Assembly (NCBI GenBank): GCA_036346375.1
Contig: CM070504.1
Coordinates: 10,041,890 to 10,105,889 of the forward strand
Length of the DNA stretch: 64,000 bases
Origin: Guadua angustifolia
Taxonomy: Eukaryota; Streptophyta; Magnoliopsida; Poales; Poaceae
Direction of reading: 5' to 3'
How positions within the stretch are numbered: the stretch's first letter is position 1; the number at the start of each line of letters is the position of its first letter. Below, piece by piece: positions 12,784-24,800 of the stretch. The position numbers and the translations under genes are program-made. Under the pieces are notes generated by a model. That model saw only the letters and a program-made list of their open reading frames with translations. It was not told the DNA's origin and did not search any database.

Positions 12784-13393
12784 CGGGGTGCGGGAAAACG
12801 ACGCGGAAGTCGAGGGCGACGCGCGCGGCTAGGGTTACGGGCGACGGCGGCGGCGCAAGGCGACGTGGCTCCTTCACGTCCGTTGGATCGGGAATCTACG
12901 GCTGGTGTGCTAGGGTTTCTCGGGCTGAGTAAAGTGATACGGCGCAGGACAACCGTTGGATTGAAATCCAACGGTGGATAGCGACTTGCTTGAGTTTTGG
13001 AGGAGACCACGAAATTGGTGGCGATGGCGAAATGGGCCGGTGGCGATGGAATAGAACAGCCGATTGAAAGAATAGTGATTTCGGCCCAAGGAGAAAAGGG
13101 AAAGGAAAAGGATTTTTCCGAATAAAAGAAATATTAGCAAATCCAAATAAACTTCAAATAATTCCAATAAATAGCAAATAAATTCAAATAAATCTCCAAA
13201 AATACAGAAAAATTCAAAGAAGCACAAGTAACTCGATAAAAACAAGAAATAATTAATTTGAAGTTTAGATTAATCAAATTAAATCCTTTTTTATTCTGAA
13301 AATTCAAATTAAGCTAGATTAAATTCGAATAAAATGCAACGGGTTCGGATTTTGAAATTCAAGCACAAAGAAACTCAAAAACGGAATGTTACA

Positions 13394-14594
13394 AATCCTT
13401 CTTAATAGTACGGCCAAACTAAAGTAAATTTAGCTACTTAGCTTGAATCATCTCCCAAGCCAAAACTAGTAACAAGAATCCTTAATCTTGACCTTTTTAT
13501 GCCTTCTTCGATACTTCAACTAGTATTCTTCATAATTTAATGATCATTGACTTAGTCATCAACACCAAAACCATACAATTAAATATAAGATAAAAATTAA
13601 AGGGCCTAGATACTATCAACCTTCTGCGACGAGATGATCCAAACCAATCTACCAGATTTGCCACTACCCGCTTCCCACTCAACCACACAGGTACGCACAC
13701 GTGTCAGGGTGAGGGTAGAGAACGGGCGTATTACTAACAACTTCTAATTAGAATTAGTAGAGGTAGAGATAATAAACTTATCTAGTTGCGTCATGCATGG
13801 TTGTGCGCATACTGCTGGCCGGCCGAAATCAAGTCCATATGTGATTAGATAAAAAGAAAAAATGATCTTATCTACACACGCAAGTAAATATTTAATGGAA
13901 AGGATAAATATGACAACTCAAAGACATATGGTAACTCAGAAACTGTATGCGTACAGTATATGAAAAAATAATTGGTCGAACAGTATTTGAAAATAGAATC
14001 GGCTGATTGAAATAAGAGTCTGATACGTTGCAGATCACACATGCATGCATATCCAACCGAATTAAAACTTTCTCCGTTTCGTGGCCGTACATTATTTGTT
14101 AATAGAATCAACTGATTGAGATAAAAGTCTGATACGCCACAGATCGCACATGCATGTATATCCAACCAAATTAAAACTTTCTTCGTTTCGTGGGTATGCC
14201 AAGGGTGAAGGAGAACGGACCACCGCCACTAACTTGCAATTTGAAGTAGTAGAGATAAGTGCATCACTAATTTAAACCAGACCATTACACAGAAGTCAAC
14301 TGGTCATCGTGAGGATCTTCTCTTGAGGTGCATCATGCATGCAATGCACTGTCCAGTGCATATCCAATGGTAAAGCACGCTGCCCTACAGACATAGCGAG
14401 CTAATTTGCTCCAATCTTATCATTCTACATGTATTCCAACTTTGATTACCAGAAACGGTCTCCAAGGTCGCCATATCCTCATGCCTCAGGCTCCTACTCA
14501 CCAAGTTATATATAACCGGCAACGGATGGCACCTTACAAGCTACTGATCTGGTGAGGCTTCTAGCGCAATCATGAGCCCATGGGATAATAATAG
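13394..14594. other. Intergenic DNA with 109-bp tandem duplication
   Basis: No gene is seen. Between about 13976 and 14193 a 109-bp unit ending CGTTTCGTGG occurs twice in tandem (copies about 13976-14084 and 14085-14193) with scattered substitutions. The right part (14490-14594) is probably the 3' untranslated region of the adjacent minus-strand gene. Confidence 0.6.
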
Positions 14595-17014
14595 TCACCA
14601 AATTGTCCTGAATATACACAAAACTGCAAAGTAGAAGAAATCATAAGGTATAATAGGGAAAATAGAAAACAGTACAATGTTGAAGAGCAAGTGACAAAAC
14701 ACTGGGATATTTGGTACTCGATATTCTACAAGAATGTAAATGCTAAGCAAAGAAACATATGTGTGAACAAACTACACATTAAGGCCTAATATGTCAGTAT
14801 AGGACAATTGCACCAACCGATGTATGCATCAGCTAGTGAGAACCACGAAAGACAAGAACTACGGTAGCATTTGTATCACAACTTATTCGCCCATCACTTA
14901 CGTGCAAAAAAACCTTTCACAACCAACCTCAAACGACAAAAACAGTAAGGTGACTACACTGTAATGCGTAGTGAAATGTTGAACAGTAAACCAATTTATA
15001 GTACCTTGAACGATATGTTGATTGATTATGGCTAGTTGGTTACTCATACTTAATATACACTTTTATATTGCAACTGACCATACTAGTCATTATTTCTGTT
15101 TGCTTGACTAAGTAACGAAATTAAAGAATAAACAGATACGATGAATAAACTTACATATTACGAGAACCGCAAGTGCTAACACAATGAATTGAACAGGATG
15201 CCCGTATCGAATTTGATGATGAGACCTCTGGAGATGCCTATGCAGGGTTCCAAGAGAACCATAAAGTTTCTTATTGTATGTACCCTCATCACAAGTACTC
15301 AAGCAACTCTTGGTTCTTTCAAAGCATCCATCTAAGCCCTATAGTAAGGTACGGCAATACAAGGTCAGAGAACTAAGAAATCTTAAACTGGAGGCATTAT
15401 TGAATACTGGATATTTGCACCATTCAAGTACGATCCCTTTACCTGATTCAACTGAGAACTTCTCAGAGGGATTGTCTCTGCCACGTCTTGATGCTCAACA
15501 GCTGCCCACTTCACAGCTCCGTTTTTGCACTTCATTCTAGGCTTAGATTGGAAGGCACTCGGCAATGCACAAGTTTTCATTATCTTCAGCAAAGGCACTT
15601 TGTGTGGGCCATCAGATGATTGTTCAGCAACACCCTCACATTCACTGGGAATTGACAGGTTCGATGATCCGATATCAGCATTGGCACTAGCTGCCCTTCT
15701 GTGCCCACGACACACATCTTCCTTCTCACTCGGTGGACGCAACTCTGCAGAACCAGATGAATCCTTGAAGCTGTCAGCTGACATATCTTTTTTTACCCTT
15801 GTTGCATTGTTGCCCACTTCAATATCGCCCGCAGAAGGAATTGTGACCACTTTGTCATGCTGTTGAAGAGGGCTTGCAGAGAGGAAAGCTGCAAGGTCGT
15901 CCCGTTCATCCTCATCCAAATGAACCCAGCTCAGCGGGCCCCTCCCCTCTGCAACATTGGATTCTTTTAAGTTGTTCTCGACCTCTAGTATGCGATAGCC
16001 AATTGCCGCAACAAAGTCATCATGCCTTGCTCTTGTATCCTTTCCTGACGAGACAACCTCATCGTTTGATCTAATTGCATGCTCCAATTCATCAAGCTAA
16101 AAGCAGAAGAAGTCATACACAATAATTAGCTTTTGAGTTGGAGCCACTTTTACTATAGCAATCTTCAAGTTTTTGTTCTGAAATAAAAGTAGCACATTTT
16201 TGGACAATTTTAGTTCCAGACATACACCAGATGGATACTAAATCCAACTTTGGACTTGTATCACCTTAAATCACATCCATATCTACATAAATGCGGTTTT
16301 ATTATAAAGTTTCTGTACATAACGACTCGCAGGTGAAAGAAATGAATTAATCCTATGTTTAGACCAATTGTCAAAAATGGCTCATCAACAGGGGGAAATA
16401 ATCCACCTACCACACAGATCTCTTTGATACATACAACGGAAGTACAGGCTAAACAACAGCGTCATCTTGCTAAATTCTTCGCACACTTTTAAGCAAGGAA
16501 ACCGTTTTTGGGGGAATCTTACATCTAACTACCTAGGAAACACCGGCTATGTTCCCAAAGCATTCACCAATTCACCGTGATGACAAACCTAAGAATACCA
16601 AAGAGCGACCGCAATCCGACCCCGGGGAGTGGAACAATATACAGCCGAGACAAGAACGATGAAAGCAACCAATTCACCTGCCACTTGGCGGTGCCGAGAG
16701 CAGTGTGTAGCACGCGGCGCAGCTCACCGGCGGCGACATCTCCGCCAACGGCCGCCGTCGGATCGCCTCCGCTCCTCTCCTGTACCCATATCCTATACAC
16801 CGATTCCATCCTGCATAAAAAGGAAACAAAAACGGCACCCAAAAATGAGGACGAGATCCACACGAACGGGAACAGAACCCCAAAAAAAATCAAGGCGAAA
16901 ACCATTGACAAAGCCAGAATGGGTAGCGGCAGCGCACCGATCGGCGGACTCCTGGACCTCCTCGGCGGCGGGGAAGAAGGGGTCCTTCTCCCAGCGGTCG
17001 AACGACGTCGCCAT
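14595..17014 (-). CDS. Syntaxin-6 N-terminal-domain membrane protein, 5 exons, 358 aa
   Basis: Exons read on the minus strand: 17014-16938, 16810-16678, 16096-15443, 15338-15155 and 14623-14595. All introns are GT-AG, the phases join, and the total is 1077 nt including the stop. The start MATSFDRWEKDPFF with following helix residues, and the block from MESVYRIWVQ through ELEHAIRSNDE to FVAAIGYRILEVE, resemble the syntaxin-6/SYP61 N-terminal three-helix domain (residues about 1-130), including the DTRARHDDF segment. A polar, probably disordered middle follows, then a C-terminal hydrophobic segment (about residues 335-358) that is completed only by the short last exon. No Qc-SNARE motif is visible, so it is probably an endomembrane tail-anchored protein related to plant proteins annotated as syntaxin/t-SNARE family rather than a full SNARE. 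The last exon (29 nt) is the least certain part. Confidence 0.85.
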
Positions 17015-18470
17015 GGCGAGCTCGCCCCGGATCGGAACCGAAAACCTAGGAACGGATTGGCCAGAGAAAACCTTGCCCCTCGTTGGGGCGCGCGGGAGGA
17101 GAGAGAGAGGAGGGGGAAGCGCACGAGAGTGGTGTGGGAAAATGAAATGGCGAAGCCTCCTTTTTCCTCCGTTTGCTTTTAGTTGCCGCTATTTCTGTGG
17201 TGGCAGCAGCTATTATTAAGGGGGGAATGGCGACGCCGGGCTGTGCTGTGCTGTGGACCTGCCTACTGACAACGGGACGTTCCTCCGAAAATGTTATGCT
17301 TTAGCAACCTGAAAACAGATCCCGTACATTCGTAACGAGTTCATGGCTTTAGCAGCCGTTAAATTTAAAAAAATATCATACTAAATCTTTCGAAAATACT
17401 ATTCGAGTATGTTGTACTGATTTTGGTACTATAGCAAGCACTGTTTTAAAGTGTGGTTGAGAAATCCAAACGTTCATTCGCTCGATCGTACGGTACATGT
17501 AAGAGCTGCACATGAACCTTATCCTAGCAACCCACTCATCCCAGGCTTCATACACGCAGCCTACACTCTCTAGGCCTGTTTGGGAGCTACGGCTAAACTG
17601 AAAAGTTGTTTTTGACTTATTGAGTTGTAAAATAACTGTAACTTTTCTTATTATGCCGTTTGGTAAACTGGCTATTGCAGTGTAGGCTATAGCTTTTGGG
17701 GGAGAGAGTGGAGGAGGTGGCGCCCCATCGGAGGGAGTCGAGGAGACAATCGGGCAGGAAGACGGCGAGGGCGAGGAGGGGGAGGTGGGGTGAGGCGAAA
17801 TGAGCGAGGTGGAAGGTGATCAAGCAAAGCTACAACTGAAAAGTTTCTTTCCAGCAGTTACAGATTTAGGGGTGCTTTTGATATGGCTAGTTTTCCAAAT
17901 TGTTTTTTGATCATCTTGTTTGAGGACTTTTGACCCAAAGGTAAAGCACAGCCCCCTCCCCCACCCCCAAAAAACAATCCTTTCTTTAATAATATATAAA
18001 TTATATAACACAAAAGTGATACCGTTAGATTCGTATTTGAAAGCACTTTCCTACAATTATGATTTTGTGGCTATGAACAAAATATTATAAAAGAAATTAA
18101 TAGTCAAAGTTCAATTTTAAAGATCGCACCACGTAAAACTGCGCCTTACAGAAGTCAACAGACCGAGTACCATGCTTTGTCTAGAGCACATGAATTTTAC
18201 ATGAATTTCAAAGAGAACACTTCAATTCTAATGTGAATGTCAATTCCTATGTTCCAAACGGTCTGTATTAGAACCTTAAAATCTACTTTACTCGTATATG
18301 TATTGTTTAATTCATTGTGTTTGCAGCGTTATTACAGGCTATCTTTGGTAAGCAGTGCCGGGTTGGACCCCTTCTCGCCGCATTGACGACATCAGGGCTG
18401 GTCGGCTGCCTGCCTGATGGCTATTGCTTAGTGCTTACCGTGGCATCTTATCTCTTACTGTAGATTTAGT
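17015..18470. other. Intergenic DNA, possible MITE remnant
   Basis: This lies upstream of the syntaxin-like gene. A sequence beginning GGCCTGTTTGG at about 17573 and one ending CCAAACGGTC at about 18264 resemble imperfect inverted ends of a MITE, but no matching target duplication is evident. No coding exon is recognised. Confidence 0.35.
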
Positions 18471-18479
18471 CATCAGTAT

Positions 18480-18701
18480 TCACAAAATATTCTTTACTTC
18501 AATCAACGTCTGGATCAGTGTAGCATCTACAGCATCTGCATACTCACCTAACGCACCAAACTCAAAAGCAAGACACCGCCTATTGTAGCTCATGACAGTT
18601 TTAAACACCAGTGGATTGAAAAATCTGGTCACGGCACGCAGGGCCTCCACTGTAGAACAAATTTCCTGTGCTGACAAGTCCAAGGTAATTTGATCAAACA
18701 T
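18480..18701 (-). CDS. Hypothetical open frame downstream of mL43
   Basis: The frame encodes 73 codons from a methionine and remains open somewhat further upstream. The product has an even, protein-like composition but matches no family I know. It lies just 3' of mL43 on the same strand, so it could be the mL43 3' untranslated region, an alternative terminal exon or a decayed gene. No splice acceptor linking it to a partner was convincing. Confidence 0.2.
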   Translation of the reverse strand: MFDQITLDLSAQEICSTVEALRAVTRFFNPLVFKTVMSYNRRCLAFEFGALGEYADAVDATLIQTLIEVKNIL

Positions 18702-18896
18702 CAGACAGATGCCATTGAGACCTGACAGACCAGCACAAACAAGAAGCTCCCATGTTTAAATGTAATTATCAGACCATGGTTCAAACTAAAGGAGAACAGA
18801 GTTTAACTGTAACTACTGAAAAAGGTGAACCAAATAGCAGCACAAGGTTCTTCATATAGATCTGAAACAGTTCTTGCGGCCGCACCATCAGGGGCA

Positions 18897-20871
18897 TTAT
18901 AATAGCTTGTCTGAGATCTTCAGTTCCGTCGTCCATGTTCCCTGGACACTTGGCCGTTTCGTTACGTGTCTGGTTCTCAGCTTCACGACTTTCCTGCCCA
19001 GAGAATTCCTAAGCCTAGTAGCTTGCAATAGAATGTCCTCGGGAGCTAAATTTCTGACACAAACCACTCTCTCATTATGATTTTCTGCACAAGAATAGTG
19101 TTGCTTAAAAAAAAACTCAAAAAGCAAGAAAATGTGGCCATGAGGAGCCCATGAAAATTAACAAGGATGGCGTTTCAGGATATGCCACTCCATGTCTCAC
19201 ATGGAGTGGTATTTCCTGCCGTGCCAATCTTTGGAGTGCCATTTTATAAAAAGTCCTTAATAACAACCATAAAGCAATATGAAAAAGATAATCTATATGG
19301 ATGTTTGTTATGCAAAGTAACCTCCTAGAATAATCCAATCCTACAAGATTTTATTTGGATAGTGGAATGAAACCATCCAATCCTACAAGATTTGGTTCGG
19401 TTAGTGTAATGGAATGTAACCATCCTGGGGCTAAAACATTAATTACTAAAATTTGTGGAATGTGGTCATTCCACAGAATTTATTGGATGACCTTGTTGTT
19501 GCATTGCATGTCTCTGTTACATCCAAGATGGATGTACTAATCCTACCATAGGTACATTCCTCGAACCAAACAAACCAACAGTTCCCTTAAGAATATATCT
19601 TCACACAAAGTGCATATACTTTAACCACGTTATGCTTAAACCATGGCAGTTCACTTTGGGGCATGTCACATTCATCACAAGCACTTACACAGATTTGACA
19701 ACTAGTCTGACAAATGATATGGTGCTGCAATTTTCAACTGAATATGGTAAGTGTAAGCTAAAGTGCTTAAACTCCAGAAGGCTTTCTGCGAACAGGTGAG
19801 AGGGACTCCGGGAAAATAACTATTTCTATGGCATTTCAAAGATCTAAGCCCACTACCAGAAAGTGACATCCTTACCAGTAATGTAAATAGTTCCTGACCG
19901 TATCACAATGGTTTAAAAAGCAAGGAAGTATATCTTACTGTAAATGCCCTTCAAGTTAGGATGTTGACCACGGACTAGCTCTGTCACCACCTCTAAATGG
20001 GGATTCTTTTCCTTAAAAGCTGGAAGATGTGACTCCATAAAGGACCTGAAAATCCAAGCAATGCTAGTTGTGAAGGAGCAACGAAATTGAAACATCTACT
20101 GATTGTTATGGAACTGATTTCCAACAACAAAAGTACAGAGACAAAACCACGTTTAAGCTGGAATGTCATACAACCGCTACTTAAATTATAGCCTGATGAT
20201 CTACACAAAAAAGAAAATATGATGTGAACAGACTTCTGTCCAAGGACCGCAAATGAAGCGCATCATCCCCATACAGCAACCAGCAGCATATAACAGGGTA
20301 TTTCGATATTTGACACCCAATTCGCATGCCTTTCGGACTCTGTGGATGACATGTTGGTCTATCTGAGTCAATGACAGTGGGCCAGGGTGTCAAATATTGA
20401 AAAATTCGCTTTTAAAGGGTGTCAAATTTCAAAATCTCTCGCATATAACAGGCTCGAATTGCGACCGAACTGTTTAATGGATGATTTCTAATTTTTTACT
20501 GGATTTCAGTAATGCTAGCCCACAGCATTTCACTTCCGACAAATTAACAATTTTCTCCACACGGGCATAAGAATGATTCTTCTTTTTGGTTAAAACCATA
20601 CACAGTTAAAGGCGGCGCTCACCTGCGGCGAAGCAAATCCACATCTCGTCATGCATAATTGGTTCTACGCAACCAACAGACTACCCAGAGACCGATTCAA
20701 TCAGCGAATAAGTAACAGCTTCCGGATCTAAACAACCCCCCCGCATCAAATCACCAGCGGCAAGTAGTATCATCGGCACGAGGAACTATACCTGATCCCC
20801 CTGCTGCTCCCTCCCCAATCGCAGTAGTTCACCACGAGCTTCTGCAGCTGCCAAACGCCCCTCAGCGCCAT
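18897..20871 (-). CDS. Mitochondrial large-subunit ribosomal protein mL43 (L51/S25/CI-B8 domain), 3 exons, 124 aa
   Basis: Exons on the minus strand: 20871-20792, 20045-19939 and 19084-18897. Junctions are GT-AG with phases 2 and 1, total 375 nt. The protein begins MALRGVWQLQKLVVNYCDWG, continues with SFMESHLPAFKEKNPHLEV and then RLRNSLGRKVVKLRTRHVTK, and ends near VQGTWTTELK. This is the plant mL43 pattern, a thioredoxin-like L51/S25/CI-B8 domain covering almost the whole protein. It is a nuclear-encoded structural component of the mitochondrial 54S-type large subunit. The length is typical for plant mL43 (about 120 aa). The last residues, ISDKLL, extend past the point where plant homologues usually finish. 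A telo-box and a TGGGCC element lie upstream. Confidence 0.92.
19350..19585. repeat. MITE-like segment in mL43 intron 2
   Basis: An imperfect inverted arrangement (TTTGGTTCGG near 19391 against CGAACCAAACAAACC near 19562) and repeated ATCCAATCCTACAAGAT units (19334, 19377) suggest a small foldback element. The ends and the target duplication could not be fixed. Confidence 0.35.
20290..20440. repeat. Short foldback-like repeat in mL43 intron 1
   Basis: The motif ATTTGACACCC (20309) and its relatives GGGTGTCAAATATTGAAAAA (20384) and GGGTGTCAAATTTC (20419) form an inverted pair plus a direct pair around a short spacer. This is consistent with a decayed MITE. No target duplication was identified. 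Confidence 0.35.
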
Positions 20872-21098
20872 CCCGCCGCCCCCAGGATCAACCCAAACCA
20901 GCAAGGAAAAAAATGGATCCCGAGACCTCCGCTGCACAGAACAACACCGCAAATCGGGGACCAAAACGCGATCACGAAAGGGCACGGATGCGAGCGGAAG
21001 AAGCCAATCTCCCGACAGCTTGGTGCGCGGGTGGGAAGGAGGAAAAGGGGAGGCGATGGGGCGGAGGCCGGCGTGGGGTCGGAGGGGCAGACGCTTGG

Positions 21099-21142
21099 TT
21101 AGGGTTTAGCCGCCCAACGTAGCTGCAAGAAGCGGCTGGGCC
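21099..21142 (-). promoter_or_regulatory. Telo-box plus site II (TGGGCC) upstream of mL43
   Basis: On the minus strand, CTAAACCCTAACC occupies about 21098-21110, and GGCCCA (TGGGCC on plus) is at 21137-21142, about 230-270 bp upstream of the mL43 start codon. Telo-box and site II combinations are established in plant promoters of ribosomal-protein and mitochondrial-biogenesis genes. Their role here is inferred from the motif pair and its position. Confidence 0.5.
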
Positions 21143-21254
21143 TGGTTTCGGCCGCGCCAAGACTATGCCCGTGCTACGGGCCTATCCATTAACCAAAGTT
21201 TTCGGGCTGTGGCCCTGCTGTTTCGTAACGATTCCACGCTGTTGCCAAGTCGGT

Positions 21255-21510
21255 CGGTATGTATGTTTGGTTGCCTGTCTTTCTGTACATATTTAGTTTT
21301 CTGTTTATTCGGAGCAGATAAATACAATTATACCCACTTATATATATAGGATGAAGGAAATATAAAAATTGAGCTTCTCTTCTGCACTCATGAGATGCAT
21401 AAATAAACAACCAAACAACTCAACTTGCATCTACCCATGAAAACCAAGCCTAACCCGGATGACTCATACGGGACAGACTAGGGCGGTATAGACAACTAAA
21501 CGCACCCTAT
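21255..21510. repeat. Possible MITE between mL43 and CK2alpha
   Basis: TATGTTTGGTTGCCTGTC near 21260 is an imperfect inverse of GACAACTAAACGCACCCTA near 21491, the form of termini seen in small grass hAT/PIF MITEs. The interior is non-coding. A target duplication was not confirmed. Confidence 0.35.
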
Positions 21511-21834
21511 TAGTATGTATTTTTTTCCCCAAAAAAATAACAGAACCTGTTGCCTGCACTGTGCAGAACCGTGTCAAAACTCATCAGCCGTGACAACGCA
21601 TAGCCTATCTGATTTAGACTCTTGCAGTCTAGGCTTCAATGGTCTCAAAATTCGAAGGACAAAGCGCCATTCAGCAGTCAGCATTTCCAAGATGCATGAC
21701 TGTTACAACCATCCGGTTCAGTTACACAGCTTTTGCGTTGCCTCGACGACAGATGGATGCAAGTTTGCAAATCTACGCATTCCATAGTCCATAGTCCAGC
21801 TGAACACCAGCAGTCTGCGTTTCTGTTCTCTTGG

Positions 21835-24800
21835 CTACGTTCTCGTTCTGCTGTTTTCTGCTGCCCTCACCTGTTGAAAGTAGGGGTGTGCCTGCGGGGA
21901 ATTAAAAGCAACTTGTTATACATTTTTTTCAAGGATAATAACAATTGTGGAAACACCATTACGGGAGCTGATTCCAGGCCAACAAGTTTGCAGTGCACCA
22001 TTTGCAATACATGTTCGATCAATAGCAAGTTGTCTTGGGAATAGCTGGCGTGAACCTACCATAGCTTCACGGGCTGTAAGCCTATCTTGATGGTCATAGC
22101 GAAGAAGTCTATCAAGAAAATCGATTGCCTGCATGAAGTTATTGCAGCAATTAGTTCCAGCAGAGAAAAATGACAGAAAAAGGGAAAAATTATAGGAAGA
22201 ATAGTGAAAATGTAACCTCTCCGGAGACGAGATGCCTATTTTCTGCATTGACAAACTTGGGCCAAGGTTTCCTGCTATACCTTTGTTTAAGCAGCAACAT
22301 CCGTGTGAAGGAAAACTATGTTATTTCCTGGCGCGAAATGTGATCTAAAGTGAAACCATAACATATTCAGACTTCATAGTACTGTGAGATACCTCCCAAT
22401 CAGGGCTTCAAGCTGAGGATCAAGCACAATTCTGTATTTATCCAAATAAGCATTAAGCTGATCAGTACCTAGCACCTGCTCAGAGTATAACCAGTTCATC
22501 AATTGTTAATGACTGCAGCATCTTCAACCAAGAAATAGAAAATATACATACAAGCATACACAAATGCCTAGTACAAACACACATCTAAGCACATTCGGAG
22601 CACACCAATGTGAGCAAAAACAAAGACTATGGTGACTATGATAATAGCAAACCTTGGCTATTTTGACAAGCTGGTCATGGTTGTCATGGCCATAGAAGAA
22701 TGGTTCCTTGCGGAATATCTGCGTCCAAAACAGTATATAAATCCCAACTGATGCTATGGTAACCCAGTGAACCACTCATGTGGCTACATCCGGGGGTCGA
22801 ACAACCTAGATTATTCTTCACACTTTGGCACTTCAGAAGATAGTATAAAAATCAAGCAAGAAAATATATGCGCCAAAGCGCAACGAGCTATAATAATTTG
22901 GCAATTTAGAGAAGCAAGGGCTACAAGGCCATTGCGTACACACCATTCCAGCAAACATACATCCAAGGCTCCACATGTCCAAAGAGTAATCATAACCTTG
23001 GAAGTCAACCAGCAATTCAGGCCCTTTAAAATACCTGAATGAAGAAAAAATTTCACAGATGAAATATCCAGATGTGCAAATAAAAGGGTTCACATAGTCT
23101 GCTAAGACTAATAAAGTTGTTCTAATCTCAGTATAGAAAGATGTATTACTCTTATCCATAAAAGCATCAAATTTGGTATGATGATTTTGCTAAATCAGAA
23201 AAAAGATTCAATATCTGAAAACAAACAACTATCGCGGTTTTCAGTTGTACAACAAACCTTTTTCAAAAACAAGGGAGCCTGGATGGCAGAAGGATTTGTT
23301 ACTTAAGATTTTTTTTTATCCAAATAACACATGGACATCCTTGAATTGAAATTTGAAACTGATATGATGAACTAATGCTAACCCCAAGTGCAGTATAAAT
23401 AAAATTACAAGGGAAACATGGATGGCTTCTTGAGGATAACAGGATGGGCTAAACATTTTAATGAACAGAATACCATCAATGACCAGAGCTACAGGATCAT
23501 GAAAGCTGTATTTTATCAACTTGCCTTGAAGCAACACGAACATTGTATTCCTTCTCAGGAAAGTAAAACTCAGCAAGTCCCCAATCAATCAAACGAAGCT
23601 TACGGAGCTCATGGTCAATCATAACATTTTGAGGCTTGACATCACGATGCATAATTCCTTGAGAATGACAGTAATCTAATGCCTGAAATGTAAGCAGGTT
23701 GGCAATCAGTAAGATAGCAAGAAAATAATAAGAGATTACATATATAATTCTTAGTTTAAGAAATACATGAGCACCAAACAAGATCAAGCAAAATAATGGA
23801 AATCATAGGAGGGAAAAAGTCGAGAATATCTAGTAAATAACTAACTAAACAACAGAACATAATAGGATATGATGTAATTACAACATATTAAATTTATCCT
23901 CAGTTTTATTCACAGAGACCACCAGTACAAACAAGCCATTTATCTACGATGTGGACAAGAAAGAAGCAACTTTTGATTACTTATTCAAATGAAAACTACA
24001 TTTGACATGATCAATAATGATATTAACTGTATGAAAAAAGGTTAAAAAATTACGGCCAAATACGATTAACAGGATTTGCTTTTTTTTTGTTAGAATGAAA
24101 TGAAGAGAGATTTTACACCACTTGTTTTAATTAAAGTGGTCATTACAAACTGCAATGCCCCAATAAGCTAACTCGTGAACATACTTGGGCTCAGCGCATT
24201 GAACAGAACTTAGACATCACAAATTTGGGATATTATATACGTGCTAAACTAATCATGCAGGAAAAAAAAGTTACGCCATTGCCTTCAGCCTCACATTCAA
24301 ACCCGTATCCTTATACACATGCTAGAGACTCTACTTTACCCTTCTACAGTTTACCGTATACATTTCTGTAACAGTATCCTCGACCATGCCACAATGGTTC
24401 AATACACCAGGATCATATGCACAATCTATCCACATTGTCCACCATCATGCAACGATATTGAGTTTCACTTGTAACATCCGACAAGCACAAGTTATGTGCT
24501 TGCCACAAAATCTGGACTTAGCCCATTGGTAAACCTCTGACAGAGCATGTGCATACCAAGCAATTGAAACTAGGGGTGAAAACGGGTTGGATAGTTTCCA
24601 ACCAATCACGATAATTTTTTAATACAGATTCTGTCGGCTCAGATATTTGTTAGATGGTATCGGATCGGAAACAAATACGGACTTTTTCTGTCGGATACGG
24701 ATTCGGCAGCTTACTTTCTGTCAAATACGAATACGGATCCAGATTATTCAGATATTCAGGGACCAGATTATTCAGATATTCAGGCACGCGGGTTGGGCCA

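Larger units (their letters stand above)
8362..13393 (-). mobile_element. 5' LTR of truncated Ty3/gypsy element, about 3.2 kb, split by two hAT elements
   Basis: On the minus strand this LTR starts TGTAACATTCC (13393) and ends GGGTCCCTACA (8362), the TG...CA form of many rice gypsy LTRs, followed at once by the methionine-tRNA primer site and gag. A TATATAAG box on the minus strand near 12773-12780 fits an LTR promoter. The span is 5032 bp; removing two hAT insertions and their duplications (8585-9069 and 10294-11617) leaves about 3.2 kb. The partner LTR and most of the internal region are absent, so no target-site duplication can be tested. The GC-rich open frames at 12000-12930 lie inside the LTR and are not treated as genes. 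Confidence 0.75.

Noticed and set aside
11866..12932. Overlapping GC-rich frames of 60-140 codons on both strands
   Set aside because: They fall inside the gypsy LTR, overlap in up to four frames and match no protein family.
15525..15866. Plus-strand 113-codon frame
   Set aside because: It is antisense to exon 3 of the syntaxin-like gene.
16564..17219. Plus-strand frames of 196-201 codons opposite the syntaxin-like gene exons 1 and 2
   Set aside because: They are antisense shadows of GC-rich exons; the minus-strand exons join with good splice sites and a recognisable domain.
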